55,945 nucleotides of DNA from Bryobacteraceae bacterium. GTDB taxonomy: Bacteria; Acidobacteriota; Terriglobia; Bryobacterales; Bryobacteraceae. This document shows positions 8,971 to 16,200 of this stretch, in pieces. The stretch lies in NCBI GenBank assembly GCA_947458745.1, contig CANGYQ010000022.1:1-55945 (forward strand), given 5' to 3'. Numbering within the stretch: the first letter of the stretch is position 1; the number at the start of each line of letters is the position of its first letter. Under the pieces are notes generated by a model. It saw only the letters and a list, made by a program, of their open reading frames with translations, had not been told where the DNA came from and made no database searches. The position numbers were made by a program, and so were the translations under genes.

Positions 8971-10304
8971 GGCTGCTTGGAATTATATGGCCATCGTGCG
9001 AGCTCTGCTTGCATCTGCTTAGCCACTTCCGGCGCATCAGCGATCCGGTTGCGCTGCTCGCCCGGGTCCTCCCGCAGGTCCACCAGCCACTGCTCTTTCA
9101 ATTGCGGCGTGCCCAGGCCTTCGTTCGGTTGGTCGATCAACTTCCAGTGGTCTCGCCGTACCGCTCGCTGCCCGGCATAATCCCAGTAGAGCGTCCGGGA
9201 CGGTGGAGCTTGACCTTTGACGATCGTATCCCCCAGTGCAATGCCATCCACTTGCGGCACCGCCGGAGCGCCTACCCAGTTCAGTACCGTCGGCATCAGG
9301 TCTATCGCCATGCAGGGCGCATCCACCACCCGTCCGGCGGGGATCTTGTCCGGCCAGTGCATCAGTGCGGGTACGCGATGTCCGCCTTCAAACAGGCTGC
9401 CCTTGTAGGCGCGCCATTTGGCGTTGCTGCCACCGCGATAGGGACGTGCCTGGTGGTCCGCCCGCTCCTCGCGCGTCGCGCCGTTGTCGCTTTGGAAGAA
9501 GATCAGTGTGTTCGCCAGGCCCCGCTGGTCCAGCGTTTGGGTAATGCTGCCCACGGCATCGTCCACCGCCGCGATCATGGCTAAGTGCATCCGGCGGTCC
9601 CGGTCCATGGTGGCCGGGAAGTGCTCCAGATATTGTGGCGGGGCCATCATCGGGTAATGAGGCGCGCCGAAGGTCAGGTATAGAAAGAACGGCTGAGCGC
9701 TGGGCTTGGCGATAAACGCCCGAGCCTCTCGCGCCAGCATCTCGGTCTGGTAGGTGGTGTCCTCAAACACCTCCTGCTCATTGCGCCACAGGTCATGGAA
9801 GACCGGCGTGCCGCCCAGCGAGTAGTACCGGTGCGAGTAGTAGTCCGTCCAGCCGGAATAGAAGCCAAAGAACTCATCAAACCCCTGCGCCCGCGGTCGG
9901 CTGTGCGGCGCGGAGCCCAAGTGCCACTTGCCGATCGCCCCCGTCCGATAGCCCGCCTTCTTCAGCTCGGTGGCCAGTGTACGTTCGCCCGCCTTCAATC
10001 CCGGGACGTCGAACGTCGGCTTGGAAGCCAGAATCTGCGGCACCCCGCAATGCTGCGGATACTGCCCGGTCAGCACCGACGCGCGTGACGGCGAACAGAC
10101 CGGCGAACTGGAATGCCAATCCGTAAAGCGCGCCCCTGCGCGCGCCAGTCGGTCCAGGTTCGGCGTCTTTACGTCCGGCGCACCATTGGCCCCCAGATCG
10201 CCGTAGCCCTGGTCATCGGTGAGAATCACCAGCACATTGGGTCTGGCCGGGCTTTGTGCCAGCAGCGGCAGGGCCGCCCCGGCCAGAAGATCGCGTCGTC
10301 GCAT
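8967..10304 (-). CDS. Arylsulfatase-type sulfatase
   Basis: 445 residues from an ATG at 10304; the frame stays open 22 codons further up, but MRRRDLLAGAALPLLAQ is a natural export signal with an Arg cluster. Sulfatase features are the metal-binding Asp30-Asp31 (VILTDDQGYGDLG), the activation signature C70-S-P-S-R (PVCSPSRASVLTG), where Cys70 would become formylglycine, GKWHLG near residue 130 and FFQSDNG near residue 275. It should hydrolyse a sulfate ester in the periplasm or outside the cell; the sugar or aryl substrate is not evident. No formylglycine-generating enzyme is in the window. It is the first gene of the operon with DUF1549/DUF1553 and DUF1501. Confidence 0.9.
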   Translation of the reverse strand: MRRRDLLAGAALPLLAQSPARPNVLVILTDDQGYGDLGANGAPDVKTPNLDRLARAGARFTDWHSSSPVCSPSRASVLTGQYPQHCGVPQILASKPTFDVPGLKAGERTLATELKKAGYRTGAIGKWHLGSAPHSRPRAQGFDEFFGFYSGWTDYYSHRYYSLGGTPVFHDLWRNEQEVFEDTTYQTEMLAREARAFIAKPSAQPFFLYLTFGAPHYPMMAPPQYLEHFPATMDRDRRMHLAMIAAVDDAVGSITQTLDQRGLANTLIFFQSDNGATREERADHQARPYRGGSNAKWRAYKGSLFEGGHRVPALMHWPDKIPAGRVVDAPCMAIDLMPTVLNWVGAPAVPQVDGIALGDTIVKGQAPPSRTLYWDYAGQRAVRRDHWKLIDQPNEGLGTPQLKEQWLVDLREDPGEQRNRIADAPEVAKQMQAELARWPYNSKQP

Positions 10305-10441
10305 CTGATCATGATAGGCGACCCAGCTCCGGTCGGTGCCGCCCCGGGCTGGGCCATTGGTCCGTGGCATCCAATGGGACTACCCAGTACTTCAGGGCGG
10401 TTCCGGCGGCAAAGCCTAGCCGCGAAACTGGAACTCATAGC

Positions 10442-10458
10442 AAGCACCCCCGGTGCTT
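10442..10458 (+). promoter_or_regulatory. Leader hairpin before PEP-CTERM gene
   Basis: AAGCACC and GGTGCTT pair around a 3-base loop, 50 bases before the PEP-CTERM start at 10508. There is no T tract, so it is more likely an mRNA 5' structure than a terminator. Confidence 0.3.
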
Positions 10459-10507
10459 CAGAACAAGCCCAAGCACAAGTTGGGTCTCTACAAAAAAGGA
10501 AACAGTG

Positions 10508-11104
10508 ATGAAACTCTTCATGCCGATCGCCGCCCTCTTCTTGACGCTGCCCAGCTTTGCGGGCATCATCTTCTCCGACAATTTCGAGAGCAATGCAACG
10601 GCTCTCAACACCCCCCCCGCAGGCTGGACCGTAAGCAACGGAACCGTCGATATTGTCGGGCCTAGCTTCTTTGGGGGCCTCTGCGCCAATGGCACCAAGT
10701 GCATCGACATGGACGGCACCACCTGGAATGCCAGTGACTTGTCGCGGAGCTTCAGCACCATCGCCGGTGCTACCTATGAACTCACCTGGGACATGAACGG
10801 CAATCGCCGCGGCTATGGTCTGGATTCGATGGTCGTTTCCGTGGGCAGCGTGTCGCAACTGTACACGCTGGCTTCGAATGGTGCCCTGGCCACCTACATG
10901 CTTTCCTGGGTGGCTCCCACCACGGGTACTGCGTCGATCACGTTCTCGCACCAAGGTGGCGACAACGTCGGCATCCTGCTCGACAACGTGCAACTGACTG
11001 AGACCGCCGGCGTGACGGCGGCCCCCGTTCCGGAGCCCGGCAGCATCGCCCTGATGATCTCCGGTGCCGTCGCTCTGCTGGCTCTTCGCAAGAAGACGGC
11101 CTAG
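10508..11104 (+). CDS. PEP-CTERM sorting-domain exported protein
   Basis: 198 residues. The frame is open much further upstream, but the ATG at 10508 has an AAAGGA site 7-8 bases ahead and begins a clean signal peptide (MKLFMPIAALFLTLPSFA). The mature part starts IIFSDNFESNATALN and resembles carbohydrate-binding-like beta-sandwich proteins (DNFES, GWTV, a GGDNVGILLDNVQL strand near the end). The C-terminus is a textbook PEP-CTERM signal: VPEPGS, the helix IALMISGAVALLAL and the basic end RKKTA. It is probably an exosortase-processed extracellular matrix or surface protein. Transcription ends at the hairpin at 11184, shared with the convergent receptor gene. Confidence 0.85.
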   Translation: MKLFMPIAALFLTLPSFAGIIFSDNFESNATALNTPPAGWTVSNGTVDIVGPSFFGGLCANGTKCIDMDGTTWNASDLSRSFSTIAGATYELTWDMNGNRRGYGLDSMVVSVGSVSQLYTLASNGALATYMLSWVAPTTGTASITFSHQGGDNVGILLDNVQLTETAGVTAAPVPEPGSIALMISGAVALLALRKKTA

Positions 11105-11183
11105 TCGCAAAGCACCAGACTATTACCGAGCCGCGACCGCAAGGCAGCCAGTTTTTACCATAGATCACGAGAGCAAAAAACAA

Positions 11184-11210
11184 AGGGGCGGCCCTTCACA
11201 GGCCGCCCCT
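11184..11210. terminator. Bidirectional rho-independent terminator
   Basis: AGGGGCGGCC and GGCCGCCCCT form a perfect 10-bp stem with a 7-base loop. The forward side is followed by CTTGCTTTTG, and the left side is A-rich (CAAAAAACAAA), giving a T-rich tail for the reverse transcript. It separates the PEP-CTERM gene from the convergent TonB-dependent receptor. Confidence 0.85.
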
Positions 11211-11238
11211 CTTGCTTTTGCGAACTACTGGCCGTGGT

Positions 11239-14200
11239 TTAGAAAGCCAAGCGCAGCGCGAACTGCACTTGACGATTCGCTCCCGCCAAGCCCGTGATGG
11301 TGCCCGCCGCCGGAGTGCCGATGGTCGAATTCGGCAACCCGAACTGCGGGGTGTTGAACAGGTTGAAGAACTCGCTGCGGAAGTCCAGCTTGAACTTCTC
11401 CGTCACCATAAACGTCTTGAAGACGGAGAAGTCCCAGTTGATGCGGCCGGGTCCGTACAGAATGTTGCGACCGGCGTTGCCGTAGGTAAACGTGGCGGGC
11501 GTCCGCCAGGCGGCGTCGGGCGTGTTGAAGGACGTATCGAACCAACGGGCCCGTGTGGGCTCGTCAAGCGTGCCGCTCTTCACCCGGTCGGGACGGCTCG
11601 CCCCGGCGTTGGCCACCGGCGTGGCCAGCGTGGGCGTAAAGGGTAGGCCGGTCTGCATGGTCAGAATGACATTGGTCTGCCAGCCGCCCAGGGTCTGGTT
11701 CAGGAAACCATTGCCCAGGTCGAACTTCTGCCCTTTGCCGAACGGCAGAACATAGTTCATGGCGTGTGTCAGCCGGTGGCGGAGGTCAAAGCCTGAACTG
11801 CCGCGGTCGGTGTTGCGGAAGCGGATGTCCTGGGGCAAGGGTCCGTTGGCCCCACCGCCGAACTGATTCGCGACATTGTCGATCGAGTGGGAGTAGGTGT
11901 AGGCCGTCAGGAAGCTCATCCCGCTGGTGAACCGCTTTTCCGCAGTTGCCTGCAACGCGTGATAGTTGGACCGGCCGTCGGTGGTGTTGTAGGTGACATC
12001 CAGCGCGTTCGGGTTAATGAACCGCATAGGCCGCCGGGAAGCGGGCGTACCCGGACCCGGATCAGGCTGGTTGTAGTTGTAGCTGTTATCCAGGCGGCGG
12101 CCCAGATTGCCGACATAGCCCACCTTAAAGACGGTCCCAATGGAGGCCACCTCTTGCTGGACTTGCAGGTTGTATTGGATGATGCGGCCGCTGAGCCAAT
12201 CAGGGTTGATGGCTGCCGCAAACGTGCCCGCAATGTTGGGAGCCGTCACCACCGCATAGTCCAGCGACGGGATCGGCGGCAGACCGTCCTGCACCCGGCG
12301 CGGCGACGCCGAGAACTGGTTGACATCGATGGCATTGATGGGACCAAACGGCAACTGCCGGAACAGGCGCAGCGCGCCGCCGCCGTTGCCTTGCACCGAA
12401 TAGAACACGCCCGACCCGCCCCGGATGACGGTGGAGTTCGACAGCTTGTAGGCAAAGCCCAAACGGGGTGCCCAATTGCTCATGTCCGTGGCGATACCGG
12501 CAGTCTTGCTGGTGCCGTTATAGCCGGCGATCTTCAGCCGTCCGTCGCGCACATCGAAGTTCGCGATGCGGTTGGCCACTTCACTATAGGGGGTGAACAG
12601 TTCGTACCGGAGACCAGCGTTGATGGTCAACTTGCTGGAGACCTTCCAGTCGTCCTGGAAGAAGTAGCCATGCTCAGTTCCGCGCTGGCCCACCCACTGC
12701 AGGGTGAAGTCCTGCTCAATCACGGCCGCCGTGCCTAACAGCATGCTGGCAATCGAATCACCCGTGGGGCCGGTGTTGTTGGGGTCCGTCGTAAACGTCT
12801 GGTTGAAGTTGAAGCGGCCGTTGCCGCGGTTGGTCTGGAACTCTGTGATCTGGCGGCGCCGGATTTCGCCACCAAACTTCAGCGTGTGCTTGCCCCGGAT
12901 GTTGGTGAAGTTGACGTTGGGGTTAAACGTATTCTGGATACGCAGAATCGGCAGGCTGCGCGTTTGGCCGATGCCAATGTAAGCGGCTGGCGAGAAGATC
13001 GGAATGCCGTCCGCGCGGGGCGCTTGATTGGAGTTGCGCACACCTAGTTTTTCGCCCAATCGAGCTCCTGCCACGGCGCCTTCCTGAGTGAAGTTGAGGT
13101 TGAAGCGCTGGAAACCCATGCGTGCGTCCATCACAAAGGTCGGGGTGATCGAACGCGTCCACGCGGCCACCGTGTGATAGGCCTTCAGAAACGACTGTCC
13201 CGCAAACGTGTCCTCATTGCCCAGGCCGACATTGGCATCCAGGCCCGGGATCCGGGCGTTGGGGAAAGTGGAGGGCCGCGTGTCGAGCGTATCCTGCCGC
13301 GAATAACGGAAGAAGATCAGATCGCGCGACGACATGTTGTAGTCCAGTCGTCCGTCGCCCTGGTTCCAGTCCATGCTACGCGGCAGCAAGGCCGTATAGT
13401 TGTTCGCCAAACCACCCCGGAGCGGGTCCGGGTAAGCCTGGATGACACGGCCCATCACTGAATCAAAGCGCGAAGCCGGAATGCGGCGGTTGGGGAAGAT
13501 GTCACGCACTTGGCCGGAAGTGGTCCCGGCTTGCGGACGCACGCTGAACGGATCAAAGATGTCGCGGACACCCGAGAAATCGCCCGCCTTCATCGCCGCC
13601 GTCGGCACGGAGACCAGTTGGGCATCCGTGCGGCGGCGCCGGTAGCCTTCATAGTTGCCAAAGTAGAACAGCTTGTTCTTGATCGCCGGGCCGCCCAGGC
13701 TGGCCCCGAACTGGTTCTGCCGGAACGCCGGCTTGGCCTGTCCCACTGGCGCGAAATAGTCGCGCGCATCCAGGTTCGAATTCCGGAGGAAGTTGTAAGC
13801 CGACCCGTGCAACTGGTTCGTGCCCGACTTCGAGATCACGTTCACTGTCGCGCCCGGCGACCGGCCCTGTTCGGCCGAAAACATACTGGTTTGGATCTTA
13901 AACTCCTGCACACCTTCCACCGAAGGCCGCAGCGTGATCGACAGAGTCAGGCGGTCATTGTTGTCCACGCCGTCCAGCAAGAAGTTATTTGAGCCTTCGC
14001 GGTTGCCATTGGCAAACAGTTCCGAGCCCGGCCGCGAATCATCCGGCCGCGTCCCCGACATGATCGTGCCGGTGGCGTTGTAGCCCACGCCCGAAACACC
14101 CGGCGACAGCGTCGCCAACTGCACAAAGTTGCGGCCGTTCAGTGGCAGTTCCGTGATCTGGCGGTTCTCAATCACCTGCCCGATCGAGGACGTGTCACTG

Positions 14201-14571
14201 TCGAGCAACGGCGGCGTGTCCCGGATCTCAATCGTCTCGGTGACATTGCCCACTTCAAGGGCAAAATCCAAGCGCGCCACCTGGTTCACTTCCAAGGTCA
14301 CGTTCTGCTGGCTGATGGGCTTAAAGCCCTGTTTTTCCACGCGAATACTGTAGCGGCCCGGTGGCAGCAGCGGCACATTAAACGTGCCATCCTCGCCCGA
14401 GACAGCCTCGCGCGTCAGTTGTGTGTCCTGGTTGACCACGGTGAGCTTCGTCGCCGGAACAACGGCCCCGGACTTGTCGGTCGTGGTGCCACTCAGCGTG
14501 GCGGCGGTTTGAGCAAATGCGGCGCCAACAAGCGTTGCGCCAATCAACAGAGATCGGAGGATATGTTTCAT
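11239..14571 (-). CDS. Oar-like TonB-dependent receptor with carboxypeptidase-regulatory-like domain
   Basis: About 1110 residues. The ORF can start at a GTG at 14580, but that codon directly touches the AGGGAGA ribosome-binding site; the ATG at 14571, 9 bases from it, is preferred. Order: signal peptide (MKHILRSLLIGATLVGAAFAQ), carboxypeptidase-regulatory-like beta domain (about 25-105: GTTTDKSGAVVPATKLTV, PPGRYSIRVEKQGF), plug domain (ITELPLNGRNFVQLATLSPGV), then a long outer-membrane beta-barrel. The final ANRQVQFALRLAF ends in the aromatic residue expected of outer-membrane proteins. Such Oar-like receptors are greatly expanded in Acidobacteria and presumably import large substrates, perhaps glycans or peptides. 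No partner SusD-like or enzyme gene is adjacent, so the ligand is open. Confidence 0.92.
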   Translation of the reverse strand: MKHILRSLLIGATLVGAAFAQTAATLSGTTTDKSGAVVPATKLTVVNQDTQLTREAVSGEDGTFNVPLLPPGRYSIRVEKQGFKPISQQNVTLEVNQVARLDFALEVGNVTETIEIRDTPPLLDSDTSSIGQVIENRQITELPLNGRNFVQLATLSPGVSGVGYNATGTIMSGTRPDDSRPGSELFANGNREGSNNFLLDGVDNNDRLTLSITLRPSVEGVQEFKIQTSMFSAEQGRSPGATVNVISKSGTNQLHGSAYNFLRNSNLDARDYFAPVGQAKPAFRQNQFGASLGGPAIKNKLFYFGNYEGYRRRRTDAQLVSVPTAAMKAGDFSGVRDIFDPFSVRPQAGTTSGQVRDIFPNRRIPASRFDSVMGRVIQAYPDPLRGGLANNYTALLPRSMDWNQGDGRLDYNMSSRDLIFFRYSRQDTLDTRPSTFPNARIPGLDANVGLGNEDTFAGQSFLKAYHTVAAWTRSITPTFVMDARMGFQRFNLNFTQEGAVAGARLGEKLGVRNSNQAPRADGIPIFSPAAYIGIGQTRSLPILRIQNTFNPNVNFTNIRGKHTLKFGGEIRRRQITEFQTNRGNGRFNFNQTFTTDPNNTGPTGDSIASMLLGTAAVIEQDFTLQWVGQRGTEHGYFFQDDWKVSSKLTINAGLRYELFTPYSEVANRIANFDVRDGRLKIAGYNGTSKTAGIATDMSNWAPRLGFAYKLSNSTVIRGGSGVFYSVQGNGGGALRLFRQLPFGPINAIDVNQFSASPRRVQDGLPPIPSLDYAVVTAPNIAGTFAAAINPDWLSGRIIQYNLQVQQEVASIGTVFKVGYVGNLGRRLDNSYNYNQPDPGPGTPASRRPMRFINPNALDVTYNTTDGRSNYHALQATAEKRFTSGMSFLTAYTYSHSIDNVANQFGGGANGPLPQDIRFRNTDRGSSGFDLRHRLTHAMNYVLPFGKGQKFDLGNGFLNQTLGGWQTNVILTMQTGLPFTPTLATPVANAGASRPDRVKSGTLDEPTRARWFDTSFNTPDAAWRTPATFTYGNAGRNILYGPGRINWDFSVFKTFMVTEKFKLDFRSEFFNLFNTPQFGLPNSTIGTPAAGTITGLAGANRQVQFALRLAF

Positions 14572-14650
14572 AGATTGCACTCTCCCTGGAGCGTTGCGGG
14601 TATCGTATCACCGTTCCGGAATACTGCGCGAGGCCGTCTCCAGACGCGCC

Positions 14651-14678
14651 ACAGCCCCACACTCATGCGTGGGGCTGT
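14651..14678. terminator. Hairpin between porin remnant and receptor gene
   Basis: ACAGCCCCAC and GTGGGGCTGT make a perfect 10-bp stem with an 8-base loop. It lies just beyond the stop of the porin remnant (14718, leftward) and upstream of the receptor gene. Neither side has a proper T tract, so termination is likely only partial. Confidence 0.45.
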
Positions 14679-14717
14679 CGGCTTGGTGTGCACTCGGGTA
14701 AGCGGATGGACCGTTGG

Positions 14718-15293
14718 CTAGAAGACCCAACCCGTCCGCATCACGAAGATGTTCGTGCGGGCCTGCAACCCCTGCGGATTCGTGCTCGGGTAGAAGCGGT
14801 GGAACGAGAAGTTGCCGCCGATGCCTTCCAAGAAGTGGCCCTCCAGCTTCAGATGCCAGTGCGACGTCAGGTCGAAGCGGGTTGACACCACCGGGCCCCG
14901 AATGCCGACATCCGGCATGAAGTCGAGCGTCCGGTTGTTGATGAAGTCCGTGTAGTACGAACCCACCTCCAGCCGCTTGTTGAACCGGTAGGACCCCATC
15001 ACATACCAGGACTGCGGAATCTGCACGCTGCTCGGAATCGGTACCCCGCTGAACCGGCCGAAGCCATCATTGCGCCAGAATTCAGCCGACAAACGAAGCC
15101 CGCCCGGTTGATAGTCGGCGGAGAACGCGTTAATCGTGTTGTCCTGGTCTGCCCGATAAGGGAGACCTCCCGGAACCAGACGGCCCCGGAACATCATCAG
15201 CCGGGCGTTGGCATAGCGCAGCGTGTCGAAGTAGGAATAACCCAACGTCAGGCCCGACAACGGCGTCGCCCACTTTAGGACTTCAGGAAAGCC
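14718..15293 (-). pseudogene. Porin-like outer-membrane beta-barrel, C-terminal remnant
   Basis: The frame reads LKWATPLSGLTLGYSYFDTLRYANARL and then about 180 residues of alternating barrel strands (SWYVMGSYRFNKRLEVGSYY, HWHLKLEGHFLEG). It ends in TNIFVMRTGWVF, the C-terminal Phe signature of outer-membrane proteins. There is no ATG, signal peptide or N-terminal half: the frame opens after a TGA at 15294-15296, overlapping the end of the phosphate-binding-protein remnant in another frame. The best explanation is a deletion that removed the end of one gene and the beginning of the next. A short TTG-started protein from 15260 is formally possible but would lack export information. Confidence 0.7.
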
Positions 15294-15520
15294 TCATGAA
15301 CTGCGCCATCTTTGGCCAACACCGGCGTCACCGGCGACCCATCGGACAAAGCGGTCTTGGAGCCCAGGAAAACAAGCTTGATGTCACCTGCCGAGATCTC
15401 CGAAGCCTTACTGCTGGAGAAATGGACTCGCCGCGTGGCGTACAGTAGGTCGGCTTGAATTGATGACTGAAGGGCCCGCGTAATGACCGAGCGGACACTA
15501 CAAGGCTCCCCGGAGCGGGA
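15275..15520 (-). pseudogene. PstS-like phosphate-binding protein remnant
   Basis: Directly after the stop codon of the upstream gene (15521-15523) the same frame is open without any ATG. It contains SSKASEISAGDIKLVFLGSK, TALSDGSPVTPVL and KDGAVHEAFLKS before a TAA at 15275-15277. The FLGxKTxxxDGSxVxPVxxxxGxVHEAFL pattern is that of small periplasmic phosphate-ABC-transporter-type substrate-binding proteins, which in many proteobacteria stand right before a porin gene. Both the signal peptide and the C-terminal third are missing. This identification is from pattern memory and should be checked by profile search. Confidence 0.6.
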
Positions 15521-16159
15521 CTAAGGTGTCTTCAGTACTTCGGCGATCTCTTTTTCTTCGATCGCGCCTTCCTTGATCATGCGCCAGTACGGCTCCGTGA
15601 TGTCAATCGTGGTGGAGCCGGGGCCCATGCAGAGGCCGCCATCCAGCACCAGGTCCACCGTGCCGTCCATCATGCCGAAGACATCGATTCCGCTGCGGCA
15701 CGTGGGCTGGCCGGAAAGATTGGCCGACGTCGCGATTAGCGGCTGCGCCAACCAATCAAGCAGCGCCTTCACCACCGGCGACCGGGACTGCCGCAATGCC
15801 AGCCGACCCGTGTGTCCCGTCACCTTCAGCGGAATATTGGGCGCCGCGGAGGTAATGATCGTCAACGGGCCGGGCCAAAACCGCCGCGCCAGCAACTGGA
15901 ACCGGCTGGTCATCTCGGAGACCATCTCTTCGGCCATCAGTAGATCACTCACAAACAGCGGTAGTGACCGTTGCGTCTCCCGGCCCTTGGCCGCGAATAC
16001 CCGCCCCACCGCCGCCAGATTGAACGGATCCGCCACCAGCACATACAGCGCGTCCGTCGGGATCGCCACCACCTTGCCTTGGCGAATCTCCGCCGCCGCG
16101 CGCTCAATTGCGCTGGCTTGCGGTTGTTCCTGGTCGATCTCGATTAAGTCAGTAGCCAC
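15521..16159 (-). CDS. TsaC/YrdC/Sua5-family threonylcarbamoyl-AMP synthase-like protein
   Basis: 212 residues covering one YrdC-like domain, without the C-terminal Sua5 domain. Family blocks are IPTDALY (30s), KGRETQRSLPLFV, RRFWPGPLTIIT, GRLALRQSRSPVV, PLIATSANLSGQPTCRS and GPGSTTIDIT. The expected reaction makes threonylcarbamoyl-AMP from threonine, bicarbonate and ATP, the first step of the t6A37 modification of ANN-decoding tRNAs. The usual PTDTxYGL motif is altered to PTDALYVL here; the loss of the Thr and Gly could reflect an YciO-like paralogue rather than the essential enzyme. It is transcribed leftward from the same side as the homocysteine methyltransferase gene, about 40 bp downstream of it. 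Confidence 0.8.
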   Translation of the reverse strand: MATDLIEIDQEQPQASAIERAAAEIRQGKVVAIPTDALYVLVADPFNLAAVGRVFAAKGRETQRSLPLFVSDLLMAEEMVSEMTSRFQLLARRFWPGPLTIITSAAPNIPLKVTGHTGRLALRQSRSPVVKALLDWLAQPLIATSANLSGQPTCRSGIDVFGMMDGTVDLVLDGGLCMGPGSTTIDITEPYWRMIKEGAIEEKEIAEVLKTP

Positions 16160-16200
16160 GGCGAGAAATTAACCCTCTCTCTTGACGCTTCCGGCCGCAT

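Noticed and set aside
10226..11110. 294-codon reverse ORF over the PEP-CTERM gene
   Set aside because: Composition is typical of an antisense frame; the forward frame has a signal peptide, ribosome-binding site and sorting motif.
14581..14717. A second terminator or riboswitch before the receptor gene
   Set aside because: Only one plain hairpin without T tract is found; no conserved aptamer pattern is recognisable.
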